From the NCBI GenBank assembly GCA_934668285.1, contig CAKUNB010000026.1, positions 1 through 15,012 on the forward strand: DNA of 15,012 nt, given 5' to 3'. The notes beneath the pieces are model-generated. The model saw only the letters and a program-made list of their open reading frames with translations. It searched no databases and was not told the origin of the DNA. Below are positions 7,102 through 14,659 of the stretch, in pieces; position 1 is the first letter of the stretch; each line of letters starts with the position of its first letter. This DNA is from an uncultured Oscillospiraceae bacterium. GTDB lineage: Bacteria; Bacillota; Clostridia; Oscillospirales; Oscillospiraceae. The position numbers and the translations under genes were made by a program.

Positions 7102-7833
7102 ATGCCGCGATTCTTTGTCTCTCCGCAGGAGATCAACACGAAATTTATGGTTCTGACCGGCGAAAATGCCGCGCACGCAAAGGTGCTGCGCCTGAAAAAC
7201 GGCGACGAGGTCACGCTCTGCGACGGCTGCGGCACGGACTACCGCTGCACCGTCTCCGACGTTGCGGCGGGGCAGGTCAGCCTGGTGGTGCACGCCGCGC
7301 TGCCCGCGCAGAGCGAGGCGACGGTCGCGTGCGCGGTCTACATGGCCTTCCCGAAGGCCGACAAATTTGAGCACGTGATCCAGAAGGCGACCGAGCTTGG
7401 CGCGGCGGAGCTGGTGTGCTTCCCGTCGAGCCGGTGCGTCTCCCGTCCGGATGAGCGGGCGCTTGCAAAAAAGCGCGAGCGCTGGCAGAAAATTGCGGCC
7501 TCCGCCGCCGAGCAGTCCGGCCGCGGGCGGATTCCCGAGGTGCTTGTCATGCCGTCCTATGCGGCGGCCTTGGCGCGGGCGGCGCAGGCGGAGCTTGCCG
7601 TCTGCTTCTATGAAAACGAAAAAAGCCGCACCTTCCGCGCGGCAATCGAGGCGGGGCCGTTCCGGACGGCGGCGCTGCTGACCGGCCCGGAGGGCGGCTT
7701 CAGCGCGGAGGAGATCGAGCAGGCCGCCGCCGCAGGCTTACAGATCTGCACGCTCGGCTCGCGCATCCTGCGCTGCGAGACCGCGCCGCTGTGCGCGCTG
7801 TCTGCGCTGATGTACGCAGCGGGGGAGTTCTGA
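7102..7833 (+). CDS. rsmE: 16S rRNA (uracil-1498-N3)-methyltransferase RsmE
   Basis: This 243-aa protein has the length and motifs of RsmE, a SPOUT-class enzyme that uses S-adenosylmethionine to methylate N3 of U1498 in 16S rRNA. It has an N-terminal PUA-like RNA-binding region (MPRFFVSPQE; HAKVLRLKNGDEV). The SPOUT core follows: HVIQKATELGA (91-101), EQSGR (137-141), GPEGGF (195-200) and LGSRILRCETA (218-228), the last two forming the SAM-binding trefoil knot. The ATG at 7102 follows GGAGGT at 7090-7095 by 6 nt. The frame stays open further upstream, but that part crosses the promoter and the tRNA gene. It is the first gene of the plus-strand housekeeping run; the next start follows the stop after 2 nt. 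Confidence 0.94.
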   Translation: MPRFFVSPQEINTKFMVLTGENAAHAKVLRLKNGDEVTLCDGCGTDYRCTVSDVAAGQVSLVVHAALPAQSEATVACAVYMAFPKADKFEHVIQKATELGAAELVCFPSSRCVSRPDERALAKKRERWQKIAASAAEQSGRGRIPEVLVMPSYAAALARAAQAELAVCFYENEKSRTFRAAIEAGPFRTAALLTGPEGGFSAEEIEQAAAAGLQICTLGSRILRCETAPLCALSALMYAAGEF

Positions 7834-7835
7834 CC

Positions 7836-8279
7836 GTGCGCGTTCTGATTGATGCGGATGCGTGCCCCGTCACACGGCAGGCTGCTGCGATCTGCAGGGA
7901 GTTGGGCGTTCCCTGCCTGCTGTTTTGCGACACGGTGCACCGGCTGGAGCCGGACGGCGCGCAGACCGTGATCTGCGACAAGGGGGCCGACAGCGTGGAT
8001 TTTGCACTGGTCAACCGCGTCCGGCCGGGCGACCTCGTGGTGACGCAGGATTATGGGCTTGCGTCGATGTGCCTCGCGCGGGGCGCCGCCGTGCTCGACC
8101 AGAACGGACGGCAATATACGGCGGAGAACATCGACGCACTGCTGGAGCTGCGCCATGCCGCGGCAAGGCTGCGGCGCGCCGGCGGCAGAACGAAGGGACC
8201 GCACAAGCGCACGGAACGGCAAAATCAGAGCTTTTGCGCTGAATTCCGCGCCTGCCTCTTGACGAATCGCACAGAATGA
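7836..8279 (+). CDS. YaiI/YqxD family protein (DUF188, NYN/PIN-like)
   Basis: This 147-aa protein is a member of the UPF0178 (YaiI/YqxD) family. The opening RVLIDADACPV is its signature. DKGADSVDFALVNRVRPGDLVVTQDYGLA carries the conserved aspartates that resemble the metal site of PIN/NYN nucleases. Near the end is the usual RTKGPHKRT segment. The biochemical role is not established. The likely start is GTG at 7836, with a GGGGGAG ribosome site about 8 nt upstream. An in-frame ATG at 7791 would overlap rsmE by 43 nt and add 15 residues that do not belong to the family. The gene starts 2 nt after the rsmE stop and is presumably cotranscribed. Confidence 0.88.
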   Translation: MRVLIDADACPVTRQAAAICRELGVPCLLFCDTVHRLEPDGAQTVICDKGADSVDFALVNRVRPGDLVVTQDYGLASMCLARGAAVLDQNGRQYTAENIDALLELRHAAARLRRAGGRTKGPHKRTERQNQSFCAEFRACLLTNRTE

Positions 8280-8343
8280 GAGATAATAAACAATACGACC
8301 ATAGAGGACAGAAAGCCTTTGCGCTTTGCGACGGAGAAGAAAT

Positions 8344-9024
8344 ATGATTGGAATTTATGATTACACGGTCATTCTGACCTATATGAGCCTGCTGTCGGCG
8401 ATTTTCGGCATGGCGATGACGATGCACGGGCATCCGATTATTGCGACGCTGTGCCTGCTGTTCTGCGGCCTTTGCGATATGTTCGACGGGAAGGTCGCCC
8501 GCACCAAGAAAAACCGCACGCAGGAGGAAAAGAGCTTTGGTATCCAGATCGATTCGCTGAGCGACATCGTCGCCTTCGGCGTGCTTCCGGCGGTGATCTC
8601 CATTTCGCTGTGTCGGGCGCGGTGGTATGTCTGCGTGTTTGCGGGCTTCTTCGTGCTGGCGGGGCTGATCCGCCTTGCCTATTTTAATGTAACAGAGGAG
8701 CTGCGCCAGCAGGAGACCGACGAGTGCCGCAAGACCTATACCGGCCTGCCGATTACGGCCTCCGCGTTGATCTTCCCGCTGTTTTTCTGCGTCATCTGCG
8801 GCTTTTGCCTGTATTTTGGCGATATCACGCGCTTTTCGCCCCTGTTTGACCGCTGGAGCTTCCGGCTTGCGGTTTGCGGACTTCTGGGCGTGACGGGACT
8901 GCTGTACATCCTGCCCCTCCGTCTGCGCAAGCCGCAGTCGCGGGAGATGTGGCTGATGCTGGGTGTCGGCGCGCTCGTTGCGTTGTTCCTGCTTGCCTTT
9001 CTGCTGCGGAGGGTGATTTTCTGA
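8344..9024 (+). CDS. CDP-alcohol phosphatidyltransferase, phosphatidylserine synthase-like
   Basis: This 226-aa integral membrane protein carries the complete CDP-alcohol phosphotransferase signature D45-x2-D48-G49-x2-A52-R53 ... G66-x3-D70-x3-D74. Those aspartates bind the metal and the CDP-linked lipid. Several hydrophobic helices follow. The length and the GIQIDSLSDIVAFG segment point to phosphatidylserine synthase (CDP-diacylglycerol + serine), and PssA is the best guess. No phosphatidylserine decarboxylase is visible, so another head group remains possible. The ATG at 8344 has GGAG about 7 nt upstream; an earlier in-frame TTG at 8326 has no such site. It lies 64 nt after the YaiI-family gene and 1 nt before a lipid kinase, forming a phospholipid pair. 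Confidence 0.87.
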   Translation: MIGIYDYTVILTYMSLLSAIFGMAMTMHGHPIIATLCLLFCGLCDMFDGKVARTKKNRTQEEKSFGIQIDSLSDIVAFGVLPAVISISLCRARWYVCVFAGFFVLAGLIRLAYFNVTEELRQQETDECRKTYTGLPITASALIFPLFFCVICGFCLYFGDITRFSPLFDRWSFRLAVCGLLGVTGLLYILPLRLRKPQSREMWLMLGVGALVALFLLAFLLRRVIF

Positions 9025-9025
9025 G

Positions 9026-9964
9026 ATGATGAAAAGGCTGCTGATCCTGATGAACCCCTGCTCGGGGAAGAAGCGGGCCAACCGTGCGCTGGCGGACATC
9101 ATTTCCGTCTTTAACCGCGGCGGCTATGACGTGACGACGTATATGACGGCGGCGCGGGGCGACGCGACTGCGGTCGCAGCGCAGCGGGCGGGCGAATTTG
9201 ACGTGATCGTCTGCGTCGGCGGCGACGGCACGTTCAACGAGGTGATTTCCGGCGTCTGCGCCTCCGGCGCGGATGTGCCCATCGGCTACATTCCGGCGGG
9301 CAGCACCAACGATTTTGCCAACAGCATGAAGCTGCCGAAGAACCTGACCGACGCGGCGCGGCTGATCGTCAACGGAACGCCGCGGCGGCTTGACGTCGGC
9401 AAGTTCAACGACCGCTATTTTTCCTATATTGCCTCCTTCGGGGCGTTTACAAAGACATCTTACGCAACGCCTCAGAGCATGAAAAACGCGCTCGGCCACT
9501 TGGCCTATCTGCTGGCGGGCGTCAAGGAGATCGCGTCCATCCGCAGCACGCACCTGCGCTTTACCACGGCGGACGGGACGGTGTATGAGAATGACTACAT
9601 TTTCGGCGCGATCAGCAATTCGACCTCTGTTGCGGGCGTTCTGACACTGTCCTCAGATCTGGTGGATATGAACGACGGCGTGTTTGAACTGCTGTTGATC
9701 CGCAAGCCGAAAAACGCGCTGGAACTGAGTAACTGCGTTGTTTCTCTGCTGTCGCAGAAGTACGACACGCCGATGCTGACGCTGGCCTCCGCGTCAAAGG
9801 TCACCGTGGAGGGCGCGCCCGACATGGACTGGACGCTCGACGGCGAGCATGCCGAGGGTGCGGCGCAGTGCGTCATTGAGAACCTGCACGACGCGATCCG
9901 CGTGATCGTCGGCGGGGCTGAGCCGTCCCTGCCGGAGGAGACGCACAATGCGGACGGTCTGTAA
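9026..9964 (+). CDS. Diacylglycerol/lipid kinase family protein (DgkB/YegS type)
   Basis: This 312-aa cytosolic lipid kinase has the DAGK catalytic fold. It shows NPCSGK (10-15), the nucleotide-binding VGGDGTFNEV (64-73), PAGSTNDFA (90-98), a later DMNDGVFELLLI and the C-terminal LDGE. This family phosphorylates diacylglycerol or related lipids with ATP. In Gram-positive bacteria DgkB recycles diacylglycerol from lipoteichoic acid synthesis into phosphatidic acid. It directly follows the PssA-like gene (1-nt gap), so it could return diacylglycerol to the phospholipid pathway; this is inference from context. ATGs at 9026 and 9029 are both possible, since the ribosome site GGAGGG ends 12-15 nt upstream. 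The 3' end overlaps the next gene by 17 nt. Confidence 0.9.
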   Translation: MMKRLLILMNPCSGKKRANRALADIISVFNRGGYDVTTYMTAARGDATAVAAQRAGEFDVIVCVGGDGTFNEVISGVCASGADVPIGYIPAGSTNDFANSMKLPKNLTDAARLIVNGTPRRLDVGKFNDRYFSYIASFGAFTKTSYATPQSMKNALGHLAYLLAGVKEIASIRSTHLRFTTADGTVYENDYIFGAISNSTSVAGVLTLSSDLVDMNDGVFELLLIRKPKNALELSNCVVSLLSQKYDTPMLTLASASKVTVEGAPDMDWTLDGEHAEGAAQCVIENLHDAIRVIVGGAEPSLPEETHNADGL

Positions 9965-10346
9965 GCGGCTGCGCCGCGGGGACGACCTACTCCTGAGCCT
10001 CCGCGCCCTTGCAGAGGAACAGAATATCGAGGCAGGAGTGGTGCTCTCCGGCGTCGGCTGCGTGCTGCGGGCCGTGGTGCGCGACGCGAGCGGCGTGACG
10101 CTGCGGCACATCGACGAGCCGTGCGAGATCGTCAGCCTGAACGGCACGGTCAGCCGGTCGCGCTGCCATGTGCACATCGCGCTGTCAAGGGAAGACTTAT
10201 CCACCGTCGGCGGCCATCTGGTCGAGGGCTGCATCGTCAACACGACCTGCGAGCTGGTGCTCGGCGTGCTCGACGGCTGGCGCTTCGGCGTGGAGCAGGA
10301 CGCGGAGACCGGCTACGACGAGCTGATCTTTGAGGAAGCGAAATGA
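9948..10346 (+). CDS. PPC/DUF296 domain protein
   Basis: This 132-aa protein consists of a single PPC domain (plants and prokaryotes conserved, DUF296). Motifs are GVVLSGVGCV (30-39), SLNGTVS (63-69), CHVHIALS with H74 and H76, and GGHL with H90. In bacterial structures of this family three histidines bind a metal ion, and the proteins form trimers. In plants the same domain is attached to AT-hook DNA-binding proteins. The bacterial function is unknown, and no AT-hook is present here. The ATG at 9948 lies inside the end of the lipid-kinase gene (17-nt overlap), with GGAGGAG just upstream, and the stop overlaps the NUDIX start by 4 nt. Translation of these genes is therefore likely coupled. 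Confidence 0.88.
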   Translation: MRTVCKRLRRGDDLLLSLRALAEEQNIEAGVVLSGVGCVLRAVVRDASGVTLRHIDEPCEIVSLNGTVSRSRCHVHIALSREDLSTVGGHLVEGCIVNTTCELVLGVLDGWRFGVEQDAETGYDELIFEEAK

Positions 10347-10810
10347 AAAATACGACGCTTTGCTACATTGAGCGGGACGGCAGCTATCTGCTGCTGCACC
10401 GCGTGAAGAAGAAAAACGACCTGAATCAGGACAAGTGGGTCGGCATCGGCGGAAAGTTCGAGGAAAACGAAAGTCCGGAGGAATGCCTGCTGCGCGAGGT
10501 GCGCGAGGAGACCGGCCTGACGCTGACGGAGTACCGTTACTGCGGCATCGTCACCTTCGTTTCCGACCGCTGGGAGGGCGAGTACATGCACCTGTTCCAT
10601 GCGACGGGCTTTACGGGCGAGCTGATCGACTGCAACGAGGGCGTGCTCGAATGGATTCCGAAGGAGCGCTTCAATGCGCTGCCGCAATGGGAGGGCGACC
10701 AGCTCTTCCTTGACAGAATGGAGGCGCACGAGCCGTTCTTCTCCATGAAGCTCCGCTACGAGGGCGACCGGCTGGCAGAAAAGGCCCTCAACGGCAAGCC
10801 ATTTGACTGA
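10343..10810 (+). CDS. NUDIX hydrolase (MutT-like)
   Basis: This 155-aa protein carries a complete Nudix box at residues 37-59. The pattern G-x5-E-x7-R-E-x2-E-E-x-G-L is met exactly, including the metal-binding REVREETGL. The DKWVGIGGKFE approach and the LEWIPKERF segment resemble the MutT/8-oxo-dGTP diphosphatase group, so hydrolysis of a nucleoside triphosphate linked to oxidised-nucleotide cleaning is the likely role. The true substrate cannot be read from sequence. It is the last gene of the run: it starts in a 4-nt overlap (ATGA) with the PPC gene and is followed 11 nt later by a strong terminator. Confidence 0.92.
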   Translation: MKNTTLCYIERDGSYLLLHRVKKKNDLNQDKWVGIGGKFEENESPEECLLREVREETGLTLTEYRYCGIVTFVSDRWEGEYMHLFHATGFTGELIDCNEGVLEWIPKERFNALPQWEGDQLFLDRMEAHEPFFSMKLRYEGDRLAEKALNGKPFD

Positions 10811-10821
10811 TACAAACAAAG

Positions 10822-10857
10822 CAGCACGGAACGCAAAAAGCGTCCCGTGCTGTTTTT
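10822..10857 (+). terminator. Intrinsic terminator after the NUDIX gene
   Basis: A 13-bp stem with one mismatch (CAGCACGGAACGC / GCGTCCCGTGCTG) and an A5 loop is followed directly by T5. It closes the rsmE-to-NUDIX run. The T run touches the stop codon of the convergent regulator remnant, and the complement ends in CTTTGTTTG, so it may act in both directions. Confidence 0.93.
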
Positions 10858-11068
10858 ATGGGTCGGAATCGACGTCGGGGAAGGCAACGATATCATTCGG
10901 CGTGCATTGCAGAACCTGACAGAGCTTTTCCATCGTGTGCATTGTGATGCTCTTGTTGTTCCGCAGATTTGTGATAGTATCGGCGGAAAATCCGAATTTG
11001 TAGATCAGGGCCTACTTCGTGACACCCTTTTCCCGCATGGTTTTCCACAGAGGATCATAACAAATCAA
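10856..11068 (-). pseudogene. XRE/Cro-type helix-turn-helix regulator broken by an in-frame amber codon
   Basis: The minus strand encodes about 70 residues of a small HTH regulator: YDPLWKTMREKGVTK, then a TAG at 11012-11014, then ALIYKFGFSADTITNLRNN and KSITMHTMEKLCQVLQCTPNDIVAF to a TAA at 10856. Small XRE regulators common in clostridia have this layout from end to end, normally with Tyr at the TAG position, so one base change (TAC or TAT to TAG) explains the break. The likely start is TTG at 11068, with AGGA 9 nt upstream, exactly where homologues begin (M-I-x-Y-D-P-L-W). Both halves stay in the same frame, so there is no frameshift. A dead gene, a sequencing error or stop-codon read-through are all possible. 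Confidence 0.65.
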
Positions 11069-11116
11069 TATGCTGTTTCCTGATTGATATCCTTATTATC
11101 TACCGAAAAACATTGC

Positions 11117-11145
11117 TTGAACATTAGCAAAAATTTGCCTATATT
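11117..11145 (+). promoter_or_regulatory. Promoter of the flippase gene
   Basis: TTGAAC (11117-11122) and TATATT (11140-11145) are 17 nt apart, in an AT-rich island inside GC-rich DNA. The leader to the GTG start is about 55 nt. Apart from this promoter, the NUDIX terminator and the regulator remnant, nothing else was recognised in the 10811-11206 interval. Confidence 0.6.
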
Positions 11146-11206
11146 GCGCCGGAATGAACCCGCCCGCTTCGGCATATAGTGCCTTGAAAGGCGGGGAGGT
11201 GGCGCT

Positions 11207-12736
11207 GTGGAAGGGCGAAGCTCGATTCTGGGCGGGACGCTGCTGCTGACGGCAGCAAATCTCCTGCTGCGGCTGATTTCCATCGGCTTCAACGTCTTCC
11301 TCGCCGACCGCATCGGCGCGGCGGGATTGGGACTGTTACAGCTCATTTCCTCGGTCGGCCTGTTTGCCGTCCTCGTCGGGACGGGCGGCATCCGTACGGC
11401 GGCGATGTACCTCGCGGCAGAGGAATTCGGGCACCGGCGGCTGGGCGGGGTGCGGGCGGCGGTATCGACCTGCCTGCGCTCGGCGCTGCTGGTGAGCGGG
11501 CTTGCGGGGGCGGCGCTGTTCCTGCTGGCGCAGCCGCTGGCGCTCGGCTGGCTGCGCGACGGGCGGGCGACGCTCTCCCTGCAGGCGATGGGGCTGCTCC
11601 TGCCGTTTTCGTGCCTGTGCGGCATTATGACCGGTTACTATACGGCCTGCTCGCGCATCCGGCAGCTCGTGGTGATCGAGATCGCGGAGCGGCTGGTGTC
11701 GCTTCTGATGACGGTGGTGCTGCTGCTGACGTGGGCGAAAAATGACCTTTCCCGCGCCTGCTGCGCCATCACACTGGGCAGCTCCATCGGGTGCATTTTT
11801 GACTTTTTTCTGCTTTACGCGTCTTATCGCCGGGATATTCACCGCGTCGCCGTTCCGGTCGAGTCGCTGCACATGAAAAAGCGAATGCTGCGCCTGTCCG
11901 TGCCGCTGGCGCTGAACGATTATCTCCGCGCGGGCCTGACGACGGCGGAGCAGCTGCTGATCCCCTACGGGCTGGCGCGCTTCGCCGGATCGACGGCGGC
12001 GGCGATGGCGGATTACGGGACGATTCACGCGATGGTATTTCCGGTGCTGATGTTTCCGGCGGCGGCGCTTTACGCGGTGTCGGATTTGCTGGTGCCGGAG
12101 CTGTCACGCAGCCGGGCAATGGGGCGGCGGCTGCGCATCGTCGATTTAACGGACAAATGTATGCGCATGGGGCTGCTGTTCGCCGGAGCGGTGGCGGGGG
12201 TGCTGCTGCTGTGCGCCGCGCCGCTGGGGCAGCTGATCTATCACAGCGCCGATGCGGCGCGGTATCTGCGGATCTTCGCGCCGATGGTGCTGATGCTGTA
12301 TCTGGACGCGATTGTCGACGGGATGCTCAAGGGGCTTGCCGAGCAGGTAAGCTGCGTGCGCTATAACACGTTCACGTCGCTGCTGGACGTGCTGTTTTTG
12401 CTCATCCTGCTGCCGCGCTGGGGCATCGGCGGGTACGTGTTCAGCTTCGCGGTCACGCACGCGATCAACCTGTTTCTCAGCGTGCGGCGACTGCTCGTTA
12501 CGGCGCAGCACCGGCCAAAATGCGCCGACTTCCTGCGGCCAATCGCCAGCACAGCACTGGCCGCCGCCACAGCGGCCCTGCTGCCGGACGGCACCTCGCC
12601 TGCCATTCTCCTGCTCCGTAGCGGCTTCTTCCTCGCCGTCCTGTCCGCCTGCTACTTCCTGACCGGCGCCCTGACCACCCGCGACGCCCACTGGCTCCGC
12701 CGCGTCTTCCGAGACCTGCAAAAAGCCGAAAAATAG
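11207..12736 (+). CDS. SpoVB/MurJ-like polysaccharide or lipid II flippase (MOP superfamily)
   Basis: This 509-aa polytopic membrane protein has a dozen or more hydrophobic helices separated by short basic loops. It starts SSILGGTLLLTAANLLLRLISIGFNVFLADRIGAAGLGLLQL, the N-terminal pattern of SpoVB and related oligosaccharide flippases. Its length fits SpoVB (about 520 aa). Members move undecaprenyl-linked cell-wall or polysaccharide precursors across the membrane; SpoVB acts in spore cortex synthesis. Whether this one serves sporulation, the vegetative cell wall or an exopolysaccharide cannot be told. The start is GTG at 11207, with GGAGG at 11195-11199, 7 nt upstream. It is a single gene with its own promoter, and it converges on the SLH surface-protein gene across a shared hairpin. 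Confidence 0.85.
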   Translation: MEGRSSILGGTLLLTAANLLLRLISIGFNVFLADRIGAAGLGLLQLISSVGLFAVLVGTGGIRTAAMYLAAEEFGHRRLGGVRAAVSTCLRSALLVSGLAGAALFLLAQPLALGWLRDGRATLSLQAMGLLLPFSCLCGIMTGYYTACSRIRQLVVIEIAERLVSLLMTVVLLLTWAKNDLSRACCAITLGSSIGCIFDFFLLYASYRRDIHRVAVPVESLHMKKRMLRLSVPLALNDYLRAGLTTAEQLLIPYGLARFAGSTAAAMADYGTIHAMVFPVLMFPAAALYAVSDLLVPELSRSRAMGRRLRIVDLTDKCMRMGLLFAGAVAGVLLLCAAPLGQLIYHSADAARYLRIFAPMVLMLYLDAIVDGMLKGLAEQVSCVRYNTFTSLLDVLFLLILLPRWGIGGYVFSFAVTHAINLFLSVRRLLVTAQHRPKCADFLRPIASTALAAATAALLPDGTSPAILLLRSGFFLAVLSACYFLTGALTTRDAHWLRRVFRDLQKAEK

Positions 12737-12773
12737 CGGCTGCTCAAACAGAACAGCCAGTGCAGACAATATC

Positions 12774-12811
12774 AATCCCGCCGGTCCGCATTTCCGCGGC
12801 CCGGCGGGATT
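12774..12811. terminator. Shared terminator hairpin between convergent genes
   Basis: AATCCCGCCGG (12774-12784) pairs perfectly with CCGGCGGGATT (12801-12811). Inside the loop, CCGC (12786-12789) can pair with GCGG (12796-12799). The hairpin lies 38 nt after the flippase stop and 11 nt after the stop of the convergent SLH gene. The T tract is short (TTTGTT) on the plus side and weaker on the minus side. Confidence 0.75.
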
Positions 12812-12822
12812 TGTTCGCACTG

Positions 12823-14625
12823 TTATTTTGCAATATCGCGGTAGAGGAAGGTGACGATCTGGCCGCGGGTGCAGGTGGATTCGGGTTCGAAGGTGGTTGC
12901 GCTGGTGCCTTTGGTGATGCCGTTTTCTACGGCCCAGAGGATGGCGTCGTAGTAGTACGTGCCCGCCTTGACGTCCGCGAACGGATTGCTGACGGCTGCG
13001 GTCGGCTTACCGGCGAAGCGCCAGAGGAAGGTTGCAACCTGCCCACGCGTGCAGCCGTCGTTCGGGGAGAAGGTCGTGGCGGTCGTTCCCGTCGTAATGC
13101 CCTGCTCCACCGCCCAGAGGACGGCATTGTAATAGTACTCGCTTGCCTTCACGTCGGTGAACGGATTGACCGAACCGATCGGCGCCGGCTCACCCGCCGC
13201 GCGCCACAGGAAGGTCACAATCTGCCCGCGCGTGCAGGTTTCATCCGGCGAGAAGGTCGTTGTGCTCGTGCCCTTTGTGATATCCTTGTCTACCGCCCAA
13301 GCCACCGCATCGGCGTAGTATTCGCTCGGCTTGATGTCCGTAAAGGGCGTGATCGCGGGAAGCGTTACACCGTCCCACGCTGCGGTGGAAAAGCCAAACC
13401 ACTTCGGCGTCGTCCATCCTGCTTTGCCTTCCAGATAATAGAGCGTCAGGCCGGGAATGGCGATAACCTGATCCGTTGCCGAATCATAGCACATAAAGGC
13501 ACAGTTGTCTGCACCCAGCTTGGGAGCATTACCGTAGAAATACACCTTCTGCAGCTTGTAGCAGTCGGCAAAAGCATAAGTGCCGATGCTTGCAACATGC
13601 TCGCCAATGACCGCGGTTGTCAGGTTCTTGCATTCATAGAATGCGTAGTCACCGATGCTGGTTAGATTCTCGGGGATTACAATGCCAGTCAAGCCATCAA
13701 TTTGGCTGAAGCTCGAATCTGCCAGCTCGGTAAGCGTTTCGGGAAGCGTGTAGAAGCCCAAATTAGCAGCATGCGGCGCGGCGACCAGCTTTGTAAAGTC
13801 CTTGTTATACAGAACACCGTAATCGTCGCTTGCGTAGTAGGCGTTGTCCTTTGCAACGCTGATTGTTTGCAGAAGATAAGCGTCAAAAGCGTTGTCACCG
13901 ATCGCCGCAACATTTTTCGGGAGTTTGATGCTCGTGATGAGGTTGTTTGCAAAGCCGCGCTCCTCGATTGCCGTCAGGCTCTCCGGAAGTGTAACATTCG
14001 TCAAACTGCTTGCGTAAAAGGCTCCTGCGCCGATAACAGTAACACCCTCGGGGATAGTGTAGCTGCCTTCCAGCACCGACGGGGCTTGAACCAGCTTGGT
14101 CTTATCCTTGCTATACAGAACGCCGGATGCATCGCTGCAATAATACGCATTATTTTCTGCAACACGAATCCGAGACAGAGACCAGCACTGGCCGAAGGCA
14201 TGATCTTCGATTGCTGCGACACCGGCGGGGACGTAAACTTCAGCCAGACTTTCGGAACCCCAGAACGCGTGGTCACCGATGTGTACAAGGCTTTCCGGCA
14301 GTCGAATGTCTACGAGTGAACTGGCAAACCAGAAAGCAAAGCTGCCGATAGAGGTAACACCCTCGTTTACCACAAGGTGGACGATATCGGGGCAAAAGTC
14401 TGCCCAAGGCGAGTCGGTAACGGGCGGGAGAACGGGTGTAAAATCCGGCATCGGCCCGTTGCCGGAAATGGCGAGGACGCCGTCGGTATCAAACGTCCAA
14501 GTCAGACTATTGCCGCAGGTGCCGCTGTAGACAATGCTTGCGGCACTTGCCGAAGGAACCAACTGTATGCACAATGCACACAACAAGGCAAGGCAAAGGA
14601 AAAGCGCGAGACTTCGTTTTTTCAT
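12823..14625 (-). CDS. Secreted BspA-type leucine-rich-repeat surface protein with three SLH domains
   Basis: This 600-aa protein begins with a Sec signal peptide (MKKRSLALFL and a hydrophobic core, with a cleavage site after SASA at about residue 28). A start typical of BspA proteins follows (LTWTFDTDGVLAISGNGPMPDF, 41-62). Residues of about 88-365 are LRR_5-type repeats of the form SIGxxAFxxxxxLxxVxLPESL. Three SLH domains lie at about 428-477, 489-537 and 549-597, each with FTD(V/I)K-YY-AVxWAV-GTxxTTFxP-CTRGQ. SLH domains bind pyruvylated secondary cell-wall polymer, so the protein should sit in the cell-surface layer with the repeats facing out, a layout typical of adhesins. No catalytic motif was seen. 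The ATG at 14625 has AAGGAG 9 nt upstream. It is transcribed alone. Confidence 0.93.
   Translation of the reverse strand: MKKRSLALFLCLALLCALCIQLVPSASAASIVYSGTCGNSLTWTFDTDGVLAISGNGPMPDFTPVLPPVTDSPWADFCPDIVHLVVNEGVTSIGSFAFWFASSLVDIRLPESLVHIGDHAFWGSESLAEVYVPAGVAAIEDHAFGQCWSLSRIRVAENNAYYCSDASGVLYSKDKTKLVQAPSVLEGSYTIPEGVTVIGAGAFYASSLTNVTLPESLTAIEERGFANNLITSIKLPKNVAAIGDNAFDAYLLQTISVAKDNAYYASDDYGVLYNKDFTKLVAAPHAANLGFYTLPETLTELADSSFSQIDGLTGIVIPENLTSIGDYAFYECKNLTTAVIGEHVASIGTYAFADCYKLQKVYFYGNAPKLGADNCAFMCYDSATDQVIAIPGLTLYYLEGKAGWTTPKWFGFSTAAWDGVTLPAITPFTDIKPSEYYADAVAWAVDKDITKGTSTTTFSPDETCTRGQIVTFLWRAAGEPAPIGSVNPFTDVKASEYYYNAVLWAVEQGITTGTTATTFSPNDGCTRGQVATFLWRFAGKPTAAVSNPFADVKAGTYYYDAILWAVENGITKGTSATTFEPESTCTRGQIVTFLYRDIAK
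12826..13344 (-). repeat. Three tandem SLH domain repeats, unit about 180 nt
   Basis: The three SLH coding units are spaced 61 and 60 residues apart and remain similar at DNA level, for example around the CTRGQ codons near 12865, 13045 and 13225. They make up the C-terminal cell-wall anchor. Confidence 0.85.
13552..14169 (-). repeat. Two tandem modules of about 102 residues within the leucine-rich repeats
   Basis: Residues 153-182 and 255-284 share the block NAYY-SD-GVLY-KD-TKLV-AP, and each is followed by two or three LRR_5 units. The spacing is 102 codons (306 nt). The DNA itself is recognisably duplicated around 14092-14160 and 13786-13855. This points to duplication of a whole multi-repeat module rather than of single repeats. 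Confidence 0.8.
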
Positions 14626-14659
14626 CTTTCATTTCTCCTTCTAATGATTAAACCTAGTA

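Noticed and set aside
8011..9102. A 363-codon minus-strand frame across the PssA-like gene
   Set aside because: Gln/Arg/His-rich shadow frame crossing three plus-strand genes, without domain motifs.
10847..11083. A 78-codon plus-strand frame after the NUDIX terminator
   Set aside because: It starts inside the terminator and is the complement of the HTH regulator remnant, which has clear homology-like sequence on the other strand.
12738..12758. GGCTG/CAGCC inverted repeat just after the flippase gene as a terminator
   Set aside because: Only 5 bp with an 11-nt loop and no T tract. The larger hairpin at 12774-12811 is the better terminator.
12826..13344. A CRISPR-like or satellite array
   Set aside because: The roughly 180-nt periodicity is explained by three SLH domains in a coding frame. 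No short exact repeats with unique spacers were seen anywhere in the window.
12760..13665. A 301-codon plus-strand frame opposite the SLH domains
   Set aside because: It is the complement of the SLH repeats, and its apparent repeats simply mirror them.
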